A stretch of 64,000 bases of DNA from positions 20,648 to 84,647 of the forward strand of contig NZ_JAGHZZ010000021.1 in assembly GCF_017745095.1 (NCBI RefSeq). Reading direction: 5' to 3'. Both the position numbers and the translations under genes were made by a program. Positions 35,480-44,710 of the stretch are shown here, piece by piece; within the stretch, counting starts at the first letter, position 1, and each line of letters begins with the position of its first letter. The notes beneath the pieces were generated by a model that was not told the DNA's origin, made no database searches, and was given only the letters and a program-made list of their open reading frames with translations. The DNA comes from Sporocytophaga sp. Lineage in GTDB: Bacteria > Bacteroidota > Bacteroidia > Cytophagales > Cytophagaceae.

Positions 35480-36250
35480 AAAGGAATCATAAAAGATTTA
35501 ATAATTTAAAATTTAGTAACAGCTTTATTAAATTAATGTTCCTTTATAAAAGCCTCAGGCAGAATTCTGCTAGGTATTACCTTTGTAATTTGGATTAAAT
35601 GGATTCTATACTTTTATTTCAGTTCCGAAATTTCATCCCTGCATGAAAATAATGGTTTTAAGTGGATTCATATATTTTGAAAGAGGTCTTTGAAGTTGCC
35701 GCTGGTGCTCTTTATTGTTCAACAGATATTTAATGGCGGCTTTACTATTACTAGGCCCTGTTGTTGTCAATAATTCTTGTATCTCATCCTTAAAAATCAC
35801 AGAACCTGTCCAATAGCAATCATCATTTTAGTGCTATATGCTATTTTAATAAAAAATATTTGCCATACTTTAAGATTTATAAAAAGCAAAAGTAGATTAA
35901 ATGGGAGGCGATTTCAATTAGTAATTTAAATCTTTATAAACTATTAAAACAAGATACTTGGACTTCATTTACTAAATTGATATTATTGTTTATCTCAATA
36001 TTGTTCATAATACCGAAATTCTGAATTAATTACTCCATTAGTTTCAAACCATCAAGGAGTATTTCTATCATCAAAGTAAGACAATTGATTTTTCCAATAA
36101 TATAATTGGAAAGTTTACTAGTCTGAAGCAATAACGAAGAGCGAAAATACTCTTCCTGAATTTTACGATATATTACTTTCAAGAAATCACAACAGTTCTC
36201 CATCCAAGGAGTTATCTCATTATTCCTAGTTTGTACCTTTTAATGTAGCT
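35480..36250. other. Long non-coding stretch with a gene remnant
   Basis: 771 bp. Apart from the start-less open frame at 35633-35827 (listed separately), I see no coding sequence, repeat or RNA. Part of it is probably promoter sequence for the gene at 36251. Confidence 0.35.
35633..35827 (-). pseudogene. Start-less coding-like remnant
   Basis: A 64-codon open frame begins directly after an in-frame TAA and has no start codon before a late Met. The translation looks protein-like (NDDCYWTGSVIFKDEIQELL, and QRQLQRPLSKYMNPLKTIIF before the stop). It could be the C-terminal relic of a deleted gene. I do not recognise the family, and a chance open frame cannot be excluded. Confidence 0.3.
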
Positions 36251-37186
36251 ATGAAAACTCTTAATTTAAGTATTCTTCTTTGTACACTGATTCTACTAAG
36301 CTTGGAATTTCCTTTAAAAGCCGGAATTGAAAATAATGAACAAAAAGAAAGTTACTGGTCAAAATGGAGCAAAGGGAAAAAATCAAATAGATTTAAAAAT
36401 ACTTCCGATACGAACCAAACTTATTATCCCCGACCCTTCCTGACGATACACCTCGGCGTTTCACATACAACAAACTTCGGAAATGTTCGCCTAAATTCTG
36501 AACATGGTCAAGGCACTCAGATAAGTTTACGCAAGGATTTAGGTTTTCCAGTAACCACATTTTCACCCAGGTTGAATTTCATTTTTAATTATGGAAACGT
36601 TTCTCATATAGCTTTTGATATGTATAGTACCAATCGAAATGAAAGAGAAGTAATCACCAGAGATATAAAGTATGGTAACGCTACTTTCCTTGCTGGAAGC
36701 GAGGTCCAAACTACTTTACGCTTAACCTATGCAAGTTTATGCTATTCTAATTTTTTCTATAATAATGGAAGAAGCAGATTAGCATTTCTTGCCGGAGTTG
36801 CCGGAATATTCTATCACTTAAATATCAAAAGCACTACAGTTGCAGATTTAATCCAAAAGAAGAGCCTTTTTGTTCCCCTTCCTACCATTGGTCTTAATGG
36901 ATCTGTTTTTCTGACTAAGAATCTTTTTTTAAGAGGCGTGATAAAGTATTCTGCCTGGTGGTCTAAAAACTATAATTGCAACGTAATAGAGTTTGTTCCA
37001 TACTTTGAATATTATATTTTCAGAAATTTTGGAGTAGGAATGAGGTATAACTTTGGATACACCAACTTTCAAAACCTTCCTGATAAAAAATTTAACGGAA
37101 ACATGGAAAACTCCTTTAATGCGATATCAGGAATATTGGTATTCAGATTTCTCAAAAAAGATTCAAAAGTTCTCAATAAATTTTAG
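36251..37186 (+). CDS. Outer-membrane beta-barrel-like protein, unknown function
   Basis: Encodes 311 residues with a signal peptide (LNLSILLCTLILLSLEFPLKA, cleavage near 25). A charged linker (YWSKWSKGKKSNRFK) precedes a chain of alternating amphipathic strands: FLTIHLGVSHTTNFGNVRL, LRLTYASLCYSNFFYNNGRS, YFEYYIFRNFGVGMRYNFGY and the last strand AISGILVFRFL. The strand pattern is that of an 8- to 12-stranded outer-membrane barrel. No family identified; no operon partner. Some 770 bp of mostly empty sequence lies upstream. Confidence 0.7.
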   Translation: MKTLNLSILLCTLILLSLEFPLKAGIENNEQKESYWSKWSKGKKSNRFKNTSDTNQTYYPRPFLTIHLGVSHTTNFGNVRLNSEHGQGTQISLRKDLGFPVTTFSPRLNFIFNYGNVSHIAFDMYSTNRNEREVITRDIKYGNATFLAGSEVQTTLRLTYASLCYSNFFYNNGRSRLAFLAGVAGIFYHLNIKSTTVADLIQKKSLFVPLPTIGLNGSVFLTKNLFLRGVIKYSAWWSKNYNCNVIEFVPYFEYYIFRNFGVGMRYNFGYTNFQNLPDKKFNGNMENSFNAISGILVFRFLKKDSKVLNKF

Positions 37187-37500
37187 GCTTCACACCAGTA
37201 AGAGTTTGAACACAGCAAAAGATATTTCTAAAAATCTTCTATAGCTCTTGCCCAACTGCTATTCATAAATTATGGATAAAGGATTAAAATACTTCTTTAA
37301 GAAGAGACCAGTAATACCCTACCCTATTATTATCTATATTTTTCTCCTGAAGAGGACCTTTGCTGCATCGGACAATAGTCAGCATTATTATGGTAAATAC
37401 AAAAAGGGACAAGTACATTTTCCATGTTTTCATTTTATCTGATCTTGTTCCTTTATAAATTGTGATACTAATTAAACTTCCCTTTATACACCATTTGATT
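37187..37500. other. Intergenic region, nothing recognised
   Basis: 314 bp between convergent genes. I find no open frame of note, hairpin with T-run or repeat. Confidence 0.3.
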
Positions 37501-38130
37501 TTAATAAAAAGCAGGTTTATCAGCGTCTGTATCTGGTTTATTCACTCCAAGGCTTCTATTGATTGCAGATTCCGGATGTTGGATCAGTTTTACGATTAAC
37601 TCAGCAACACTCTTTCTCGATACCTCCGTTCCCTTAAAAGGTTCACCCTTTTGAGTAGTTTCATAGTCTATTTCATCATAGTCTGTTAACCAAGCTGGTC
37701 TTATTATGGTATAATCCAGACCTGAATTTTCAATAATTTCTGCCGCTTTTCCATATGGACCTAAGTATTGACTGATCATGCTTTTATTCCATTCACCGAA
37801 AGCTCCTGGAACCTCATCATAGATACCTAAAGAAGTAATAAAGATTAATCGTTTTACACCAACATCCTTCATTACTTCTATTATGACCTTTGCCATCTTA
37901 TCCACTTCCCCTGCAAGGTTTGCATATACGATATCCTGTCCGGACATTGCCTCTTTTAATTTCAAATGATCCATCACATCTCCATCGATCACGATTGAAG
38001 AGTCTGTCTTTCCAATCCTGCTGGCATTTCTCAGAAATAAAGTTAGCTTCGCATCCGTCTCTTCTAACAATTGATTTATTGCATGTTTTGCAATCCGACC
38101 ACCTGCTCCTAAAATTAATACTTTAGTCAT
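37501..38130 (-). CDS. NAD(P)-binding Rossmann protein (NmrA/atypical SDR)
   Basis: Encodes 209 residues. It starts with the dinucleotide motif VLILGAGGRIAKHAINQLL (4-22), followed by DGDVMDHLKLKEAMSGQDIV, the third-strand motif LIFITSLGIYDE and the substrate-side motif DYTIIRPAWLTDYDEI. This is the extended atypical SDR (NAD(P)H-binding, PF13460) layout; the usual catalytic Tyr-x3-Lys is replaced, so it may sense redox state or reduce small substrates. It lies 132 bp after the cupin gene in the same direction; possibly one transcript. Confidence 0.85.
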   Translation of the reverse strand: MTKVLILGAGGRIAKHAINQLLEETDAKLTLFLRNASRIGKTDSSIVIDGDVMDHLKLKEAMSGQDIVYANLAGEVDKMAKVIIEVMKDVGVKRLIFITSLGIYDEVPGAFGEWNKSMISQYLGPYGKAAEIIENSGLDYTIIRPAWLTDYDEIDYETTQKGEPFKGTEVSRKSVAELIVKLIQHPESAINRSLGVNKPDTDADKPAFY

Positions 38131-38262
38131 TATGTAAATCCTCTGTTATAGCTATTGAAACCGCTTTCAGTTATTATTTCAAATCATATAAAAAACTGAT
38201 ATTTCTATTGAAGAGTAAGAGTATAATATGTATATGTATATCCACTCCCACTATGACATCAT

Positions 38263-38682
38263 TTAATTTCCATTGGCTGGCTGGTTATAGACTTCATCAG
38301 TTACTCGCTCCATCCATACTACGATTCCGTTCTGTGTATTGGTAGTAATTGCAATATGAGTACACTCACTTTCAGGGGAAGCTCCATGCCAGTGTTCTAC
38401 ATCAGGAGGAATATTAATTACTTCACCTTTTTTGATTATTTGTATTGGCTGCCCTCTCTCCTGGAAATATCCGATACCCTCAGTTACAATCAATATCTGA
38501 CCACCCGGATGTCTATGCCAGTTGTTTCTGGCCCCTGGCTCAAATACGACATTTCCCACCTGGCAATGCAACATTCCATCATTCGGAACAAGCAATTTCA
38601 TCCAGGCATTACCAATACAATGTTCTGCCGAAATTTTCCCCCCTTTGGGAAAGATCTCCGTTTGAGTTCCAGTTAAAGTCAT
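38263..38682 (-). CDS. Cupin-domain protein
   Basis: Encodes 139 residues, a single cupin. Motif 1 is FEPGARNNWHRHPGGQILIV with metal ligands His56, His58 and Gln62; motif 2 is INIPPDVEHWHGA with His97 (and His99). The arrangement with EHWHGA is shared with the cupins annotated as (R)-mandelonitrile lyase-like or carboxymuconolactone-associated. It probably binds Mn or another divalent metal; the reaction is unknown. The NAD(P)-binding gene downstream may be functionally linked. Confidence 0.85.
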   Translation of the reverse strand: MTLTGTQTEIFPKGGKISAEHCIGNAWMKLLVPNDGMLHCQVGNVVFEPGARNNWHRHPGGQILIVTEGIGYFQERGQPIQIIKKGEVINIPPDVEHWHGASPESECTHIAITTNTQNGIVVWMERVTDEVYNQPANGN

Positions 38683-38868
38683 AGTTCCCTTATCATTATA
38701 ATTCAGTTAAATACCAGAAATGAGCCTCTTTGTTAAAAAAAATCACAATCAACTGAATATAAGAGCAATATAACATTTAACTTTCCCATTGAATCGGCAA
38801 ATTGGCATATCACCAAAAACAAACAAAAAATCCCATTACCACAAATTGACTAAGGGATATTCATCCGT

Positions 38869-39613
38869 TTATTTCAGAATATTTACCTTGCCTATTCGTA
38901 ATAATACAGGAAACCTAATCTCTCTTATCTCTTTTGCGTCCCAATATTGCTCAATACTTTGTTTTATATCGTTGCAACCGGATTGCAGTGATTCTGACTA
39001 CTGTAGTGTTTTACAGCAGACCAGTATTTAAGTAACCTACGAAATATTCTATTGTCCATTGAACCTCATTCACAAAATAAGGCGTTTTGATTTCTTCAAA
39101 TGGGAACGGAATGTTAGCATAATGCTCATCAACATATTTCCTTTCTTTATCCCAGTAACTTCCGATTGTATTAATGTAAAATTCAGTAATAACGCTGTCT
39201 ATATGTGGTGATATCTGTATTCTGCCATATCCGATGACGGCTATTATAGCGTTACTTCTTGCTGTGCGTCTCACTTCTGAATAGAATTTATCAAAATCAA
39301 ACCTGTGAATTGCTTGAGCAACTGTTATCAGATCAAAATGATGAGACGGGAAGCCTGTATCTTCTGCTGACTGAACAGAATAAGCAATATTTGGGCTCTT
39401 CTTGCATGATCAATTTGAGATTTGCTGATATCCGTAACAAAAACATTTTCAAAAGTTTTGGCTAATTCATATGCAACTTGTCCGTTTCCCGTTCCACAAT
39501 CCCATGCATACTCTTTGCTTACAACAATTGAATTTAAAAAATTAAAAGCTCATCCGGATAGGTCGGTCGGTATTTTGCATACTGATCAGATGAGTTGAAA
39601 AATTATCTTTCAT
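38869..39613 (-). pseudogene. Class I SAM methyltransferase, frameshifted
   Basis: Reading from ATG 39613 through three frames rebuilds one methyltransferase: MKDNFST, then SDQYAKYRPTYPDEL, then AWDCGTGNGQVAYELAKTFE (the SAM motif) and VTDISKSQIDHARRAQ, then NIAYSVQSAEDTGFPSHHFD, LITVAQAIHRFDFDKFYSEV, an intact 87-codon piece (39011-39274), then WSAVKHY and SIEQYWDAKEIREIRFPVLL. At least four frame changes are needed, plus one in-frame stop (TAA) after NHCNPVATI near the 3' end. The order matches the trans-aconitate/CRG1-like methyltransferases. Clearly inactive as written; sequencing error is an alternative for single shifts but not likely for all. Confidence 0.8.
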
Positions 39614-39719
39614 GCACTTTGATTTAAGCTGCCTGAATAGCTTAATTCATTATATTGAACATTTGAATATGTTTGAATTATTGGCATGTTCTCCTAGAAG
39701 AAGATTGCATCATTCCTGC

Positions 39720-40496
39720 TTATTTAAGATATCTTTCTTCAATAAAATTATGCCATTGCATTTCAAAATCCTTCTGCTCTATCCCAAAAGATGCTTTAAT
39801 ATTTCCATTGTTTACAATCAAAGACCGTAAACCATCATAAGACCATGTATTCACTATAAACTCACTGATACAATATCCCAACGGGTAAATTCTTTGCATG
39901 GAGCCTTGTTCCTTACTAAGCTCATCCAATGAGGGATATTCTCCATTCACTATGAAAGAGAATTTTTTGAGATCTGTTTTTTCACCACATTCATATTGAG
40001 CAACTGATTCCCATAACCACCGTGGATTATTGGCAATGCTCCCCGAAATGAATAAGGTAACAGCATGAGTGAATTCATGGACAGCACCTCTGAGCATCCC
40101 CGGTGCACCAGTATATAATAAACGAACCTCTTCTTTGTCATAAACATATCCTGCGGCACCGGGCGCCCATCCCCCCATATCTTTTTCAAATTGATTCTTT
40201 TCAGACCATATAACGATTCTAATTTTCGGTATAGATCCAGGTTTCAGATGATTGATGACAGAATCGTAACTGGCCTCCAATGCTTCCGCTATTAATTGTG
40301 CTTTTGAAGTGTCCAATCCATCGTCATAGTAGAATATGAAATGGTCACTTTCACTTTTTTTATTGAAGTAAAGGGCTTTGGCAAAATGTTCCTCTTTATC
40401 TTTTTTGCACATCATCATGCTGAAAGCCAGAAAAGGCAATAATACTATCAGGATGTAGGAATGATGTCCTTGTGACAAATTTCTTTTTTGAAGCAT
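39720..40496 (-). CDS. Gluzincin-type metallopeptidase lipoprotein
   Basis: Encodes 258 residues. The N-terminal segment (YILIVLLPFLAFSMMMCKKD) is a signal anchor or lipoprotein signal with Cys30. The zinc site HEFTH (His140, Glu141, His144) with a downstream Glu in RWLWESVAQYE (Glu163) is the gluzincin arrangement of the peptidase MA-like group. A long linker includes GGWAPGAAGYVYDKEEVRLL, also typical. Probably an envelope protease; the substrate is unknown. The next gene downstream is the broken methyltransferase. Confidence 0.8.
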   Translation of the reverse strand: MLQKRNLSQGHHSYILIVLLPFLAFSMMMCKKDKEEHFAKALYFNKKSESDHFIFYYDDGLDTSKAQLIAEALEASYDSVINHLKPGSIPKIRIVIWSEKNQFEKDMGGWAPGAAGYVYDKEEVRLLYTGAPGMLRGAVHEFTHAVTLFISGSIANNPRWLWESVAQYECGEKTDLKKFSFIVNGEYPSLDELSKEQGSMQRIYPLGYCISEFIVNTWSYDGLRSLIVNNGNIKASFGIEQKDFEMQWHNFIEERYLK

Positions 40497-40837
40497 AGCT
40501 AGGATATCTGATTGTTGGTGTAATTTAAAAATAAGTACCTGATTTTCAACCAGACTCTAAAAATATTCAATTATACAGGAGGTCCATCCCGACACACTCC
40601 TCCCTTTATGCATCCGCCTTAATGTTAAAGTATAAATTCAAGGTGAAAACCCCTCTTAAAAGTAATCGTCCCAGCTAAATTATTTTTTATCAATATAGAA
40701 TATTGTCCGCATGTAATAAAACTTTTCTCTTATGATCAACTATTCTTTTAATAGATGAAAAGATTATCTACCTTCCAATAAACTCATTGATATAAAAAAC
40801 ACCGACAGGTTTATAAATATTTAAAACATACTTATAA
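40497..40837. other. Intergenic region, nothing recognised
   Basis: 341 bp between divergent genes (peptidase and RNase H). Promoters must lie here but no clear TAnnTTTG match was found. Confidence 0.3.
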
Positions 40838-41302
40838 TTGAACATACCAATCATAGAAATCTTTACTGATGGAAGCTGCCATACAGAATTAAAAACAGGA
40901 GGTTGGGCAGCACTACTTTTGATTAATAATAAAGAAATAATTTTAAAGGGAACTGTTATGAATACTAGCCACAATAGAATGGAATTGGTGGCTGTATTAA
41001 AAGCATTTGAGTATATAAAAAATCAAAACGTTAATTTTGATAGGGCGCGTGTTTATTCAGATAGCCAGTATGTCGTGAATATCAGTGACAGAAAAGACAA
41101 ATTAAAAAAAAAGAGCTACTTATCTAACAAAGGTATTCCCATTCAAAATTCAGATCTGGTAAAAGAACTCATACACTTGATTGAAAACAATAACATTGAA
41201 CTAATAAAAGTAAAAGCTCACCAAAAAAAATCAGATACGGAAAATTATAATCGCAAAGTGGATAAGATCGCCCGCAACCTGGTAAGGGAAGCCATTGCAT
41301 AA
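40838..41302 (+). CDS. rnhA: Ribonuclease HI
   Basis: Encodes 154 residues. All four carboxylates of the RNase HI active site are present: Asp11 (EIFTDGSC), Glu49 (NRMELVAVLKA), Asp75 (VYSDSQYVV) and Asp142 (NRKVDKIAR), plus His128 in KVKAHQ. The enzyme removes the RNA strand of RNA-DNA hybrids. The start is TTG at 40838, preceded directly by an in-frame TAA, and the resulting length before the first Asp matches E. coli RnhA, so this start is firm. The basic handle region (DRKDKLKKKSY) is short. Confidence 0.93.
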   Translation: MNIPIIEIFTDGSCHTELKTGGWAALLLINNKEIILKGTVMNTSHNRMELVAVLKAFEYIKNQNVNFDRARVYSDSQYVVNISDRKDKLKKKSYLSNKGIPIQNSDLVKELIHLIENNNIELIKVKAHQKKSDTENYNRKVDKIARNLVREAIA

Positions 41303-41367
41303 TCAAAATTCTGGAGTCGCATAAACCCAGAGACTATTAAAACTATTAATCTTTGAAAGTAAAAATA

Positions 41368-41390
41368 AAAGCCTATTATTCATAGGCTTT
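41368..41390 (-). terminator. Terminator of the small Lys/Ser-rich protein gene
   Basis: 9-bp stem aaagcctat/ataggcttt (41368-41376 with 41382-41390) and 5-nt loop. The T-run follows on the minus strand, so it serves the gene at 41407-41574. Confidence 0.7.
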
Positions 41391-41406
41391 GTATCGTTTC
41401 TGTTTA

Positions 41407-41574
41407 TTATTGATCGTTCTCTTTTTCTTTATCTTTATCCTCCTCATGAGGCTCATGTTGTGCAAGAACACTTCCTGCTAATGATTTAGCCCTCTTACTT
41501 GAATTTTCATCCTGAAGCACATGGGAGGCCATAGTCGCTAACTTATCACTTGATGCCTTATGTACCTTTTTCAT
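41407..41574 (-). CDS. Small basic protein with conserved ASxxLxxxxSSxxAKSLAGSxL motif
   Basis: Encodes 55 residues from ATG at 41574 (MKKVHKASSDKLATMASHVL); the longer frame from TTG at 41637 adds residues unlike the family. The core QDENSSKRAKSLAGSVLAQH matches small conserved hypothetical proteins seen in several Gram-negative groups. The C-terminus is a run of Glu/Asp/Lys. Its own terminator supports expression. Function unknown. Confidence 0.7.
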   Translation of the reverse strand: MKKVHKASSDKLATMASHVLQDENSSKRAKSLAGSVLAQHEPHEEDKDKEKENDQ

Positions 41575-41924
41575 ATCAAAATATCGTCTTTTATTGTTCC
41601 TTACCATACAGGGTGGAACTATACCTGTTTGCCACAAGAATGCTTTAAGCTATTAATGCCACAAAGCAATCAAGCCCTTTAAAAAGCAACAATGTTAAAT
41701 TTTGATAAGTTGCAAGGGGTGAATCATTTTATCAAAGGATTCGTTTGTAAACATCCAAGAGCCTCCCATATCAGAGAAAATATTTGTGCATACCAATACT
41801 CCCTTAAATAAGATTCAATTTAATTCCGTATATTATCTAAAAATCAAAGCAATTAGACAACTGACAAATTTGATTTTTTGTAATATTGTTGAATACATTA
41901 TCCCAGTTCATAGACTGACATTTC
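41575..41924. other. Intergenic region in the decay zone
   Basis: 350 bp. On the minus strand a 39-codon start-less open frame (41691-41810) reads protein-like (FSDMGGSWMFTNESFDKMIH) but is too short to judge. Nothing else was recognised. Confidence 0.25.
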
Positions 41925-42228
41925 ATGAAACAACTATTAATTATCATAGGCCTCTTATTTGCTACCTCCTGTGAGCCTAAGCTTAAAAATCAAAGGAGGG
42001 AAAGCAGATATTCAGAGTATGATTAAAGAAGGAAACTACAAGGTAGAATACAGTTTTTATGGATGTTTTGGCGGCGGAACAGAAACACTTGAGGTTGAAA
42101 ATAATGAAGATAATAAAGATACCTTTGAATACTTTACAACCACATATGAATATAGATTAGTCAATGATTCCAAGTATGTTGAATTCAAAGAATCACGTGT
42201 TGGTTCTAAAAGACTAGCCCCCTGCTGA
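41925..42228 (+). pseudogene. Small lipoprotein gene broken by a frameshift
   Basis: ATG at 41925 opens a lipoprotein signal, MKQLLIIIGLLFATSCEPK, but that frame stops at 42024. A second frame, shifted by one base, continues from about 41980 as IKGGKADIQSMIKEGNYKVE, YSFYGCFGGGTETLEVENNE and YEYRLVNDSKYVEFKE to the stop at 42228. Joined, they give a normal 100-residue lipoprotein, so one indel broke the gene. No family recognised. Confidence 0.65.
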
Positions 42229-42269
42229 AATAAATAAGATTAGTGCATTAAGTGTCCTGTATGCATAAA

Positions 42270-42288
42270 CCATGTATGGCGTCTCTAT
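42270..42288. repeat. Degenerate copy of the GAGACGCCA palindrome
   Basis: Contains atggcgtctcta, one arm of the palindromic repeat found twice at 57298-57442, with the other arm decayed (ccatgt in place of the full complement). Confidence 0.5.
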
Positions 42289-42299
42289 TATGATGAAAA

Positions 42300-42791
42300 T
42301 TATTCAATAGAAGCAAGTTTACTGTGATTATTAATAAGCTTAATCTTTGAATAAACTTTTACATTAAAGACCAGATAGTCAACAAAATCTTCATATTGAT
42401 TATTTTTAATAATATCCTCCAGAGAGTATGAACTCTTTTTGCCGTTATGCTCGATCTTGATAACTATTCCATTTCTTCTTGAAGAATATATGCAAAATCC
42501 ACCTAATAAAGCAGGTAGAACAGGAACCATCAATTCTTCAATATATATCTTTCTAGTAGACGGATCATTTAAAACATCTATAAGTACAAACGCATAATAA
42601 ATACTGAATGCGATCAGGCTTATTCCAAAAATGAAAACAAAAATCCAATTTCTTATTAGCTTTCCTCTTCCTATCTCCAGCGATGTAATATCTTTAAAAT
42701 TTATCGTATTGTAATTAAAATTATTTCTTAACAAATGAATCCCAATATCTGATATACCAAACTCTCTGGTGTAGAACTTATAATGCTTCAT
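42300..42791 (-). CDS. Two-helix membrane protein, unknown function
   Basis: Encodes 163 residues. After about 48 soluble residues (NFNYNTINFKDITSLEIGRG) two membrane helices follow (WIFVFIFGISLIAFSIYYAF and MVPVLPALLGGFCIYS), then a soluble domain (VIKIEHNGKKSSYSLEDIIK). The soluble parts resemble a membrane-bound PH-like sensor, but the family could not be named. The start is a clear ATG. Confidence 0.6.
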   Translation of the reverse strand: MKHYKFYTREFGISDIGIHLLRNNFNYNTINFKDITSLEIGRGKLIRNWIFVFIFGISLIAFSIYYAFVLIDVLNDPSTRKIYIEELMVPVLPALLGGFCIYSSRRNGIVIKIEHNGKKSSYSLEDIIKNNQYEDFVDYLVFNVKVYSKIKLINNHSKLASIE

Positions 42792-43060
42792 AGTATAAAA
42801 AAGCTAATTGCTGTTATATAAATATAAGTAAAAAACAGGAGGTTATAAAATATATACGAAGTTTTTCAGGATAAATACGGATCAATAAAAACAAGGTCAA
42901 TATTCTTTTGCGCTCAATATTGCAAGCGTCCTTCATTGCTTGAGACCTAAAGTATGTCAAGCATCTTTTAACAACGTGTAGCCTAAAATCAGGATACTTT
43001 AAATTACTCCTGCTGATTATATTGACTGTTTTGTAGAAAAGGAGATCCCCCATGGCATCT

Positions 43061-44305
43061 CTAAGATTTTTTCAATATCCTGTATAAATGAATTAACTTA
43101 TCAATCTCTTTCTGAATGCTGGTAATAATAGTATCAGCAGCTATCTCAGGATCATTAGCAGCATAACTCCTAGCTATGATAAAAGTATATTGAAGATGAT
43201 CAGCATTAGTAAAATTCCATAAGGCTTGTTCATCTTCAAATGAATCTGCCTGCTTCTTCTCCCCCGCAACCTCTACCCAATAACCTTTACCTAATCCCTT
43301 TAACAGATCATAGAATTTTTTTCTGTACTCTTCACTATTCATTTCTTTCTGAAAATATTCACGATCCTCTGATCCGCTATTAGGATTTCCTAACGATAAA
43401 TTGATCCCAAATTCCTGAGACTTCAGCACTAACTGAATGTTTACAAGATCCGTGAGCTTTGACTTATGATCCTCCAATTCTTTTTTGCTTCTGCCATAAG
43501 CCAGCCTCATAGCCTTTACTTTATGTTCATAATGAAACATTGGATCAAGACTACTTACTATTTGCTCCGGATCATCATTCTCATATAATTTCAATTTATG
43601 CAAATAAGATTTTAATTGTTCATGCAGCTCCAGCAGCTTATTCCGAAGCATCACCCTTTCATGATGCACTAATTGAGTATTTAAAGAAACTTTGCTATTA
43701 TGCAGAGTAGAATAATCATCTGTTTGGAAATATTGCTTGGATAATCTCTTATCATCCAAATTAAAGCGTCCTGTAATGAGATCCGTCAATTGCTTCATGT
43801 CTTCTTTCATAGCATTGTCCCTTGCAACTATTGAAGGATATAGTATTTCGTATTCCTTAATAATTTTTTCAGAAAGATCTATACCAATATCAAAATAAGA
43901 TCTGAACCAAGCCTTTAAGTCTTCTACGTTTCTTTCTACATCTATTTTATAAGAAAGCTCTTCATAATCCTTCAACCCTCCCAATGTAAGACTCCCGGAG
44001 CCGACAAACGCAGTCCTTTTCCTGAAAGGCAAATCAAAAATATACAGATTGGAATGAAAGACATTTCTGGTAAAGATTCTCAACGTTACTCTACCAGGAT
44101 ATTTTTTGAGGATTTTCCAAAGCACATTCGGATGAATAGGTAAATCAAACCCTGTAACAATATCAACATTACAATGTTTTGGCAGATTACTCATCAGAAG
44201 ATCGAAAGCAGGCTCTGAAATGGCAGCAGAGGCTATATAACAATGTTCAGCTTCTTTAAGTATTTTATTATTTACTAGTGGAGCAAGTAATTTCTTTATA
44301 ATCAT
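43061..44305 (-). CDS. Phospholipase-D-like protein with altered active site
   Basis: Encodes 414 residues from ATG 44305; TTG at 44347 would add 14 residues ahead of it. The N-terminal 120 residues form one PLD-like half: CYIASAAISEPAFDLLMSNL, then FHSNLYIFDL (His84, Asn86, Tyr88), VGSGSLTLGG (102-110) and YEELSYKI. This mirrors the H-x-K...GSxNxT...E active site of PLD nucleases such as BfiI/NgoFVII, but Lys is Asn and the Asn of GSxN is Leu. The remaining 290 residues are helical with coiled coils (LRNKLLELHEQLKSYLHKLK) and a C-terminal domain unique to this type. No signal peptide. Possibly a nuclease-derived sensor. Confidence 0.65.
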   Translation of the reverse strand: MIIKKLLAPLVNNKILKEAEHCYIASAAISEPAFDLLMSNLPKHCNVDIVTGFDLPIHPNVLWKILKKYPGRVTLRIFTRNVFHSNLYIFDLPFRKRTAFVGSGSLTLGGLKDYEELSYKIDVERNVEDLKAWFRSYFDIGIDLSEKIIKEYEILYPSIVARDNAMKEDMKQLTDLITGRFNLDDKRLSKQYFQTDDYSTLHNSKVSLNTQLVHHERVMLRNKLLELHEQLKSYLHKLKLYENDDPEQIVSSLDPMFHYEHKVKAMRLAYGRSKKELEDHKSKLTDLVNIQLVLKSQEFGINLSLGNPNSGSEDREYFQKEMNSEEYRKKFYDLLKGLGKGYWVEVAGEKKQADSFEDEQALWNFTNADHLQYTFIIARSYAANDPEIAADTIITSIQKEIDKLIHLYRILKKS

Positions 44306-44710
44306 GTTAAATATTTTAAAAGGAAGAAGTTGTTCGCGATTTACCAAAGCTTTTCTTTCGGGTATCTTAAATGCAACTTCACTGACTATTAACTTATATT
44401 ATCAAATAATGAATTCATAAGCTAAAAAATGGACATCTATTTCATGACATTCTTTAACAAACGTAAATATACTTAAAAGATAGAGCTATTCAATGCTACT
44501 TGATTTCCTATGAGTATTTTCTCCAATTTCTTCCTTCATTATATCTCCATTTAGAGTCAAATACTTTAAAGCTTATTTGCTTTTCTTCATACCTTGCTAT
44601 GAACTAAAGTAACTTTCATTAAACTCAATTTGAATATTAGGCAAATTAACAATGAAAATAAGTTCAAGGAACGATGGTTACATCGCCTCTGTTTTCTTAA
44701 AAGAAAAAAT
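44306..44710. other. Intergenic region, nothing recognised
   Basis: 405 bp between divergent genes. No repeat, RNA or convincing open frame was seen. Confidence 0.3.

Noticed and set aside
42814..43053. 79-codon open frame between a membrane protein gene and the PLD-like gene
   Set aside because: The translation is rich in Ile, Leu, Phe and Arg in an irregular way and ends in a non-protein-like run; no motif or promoter.
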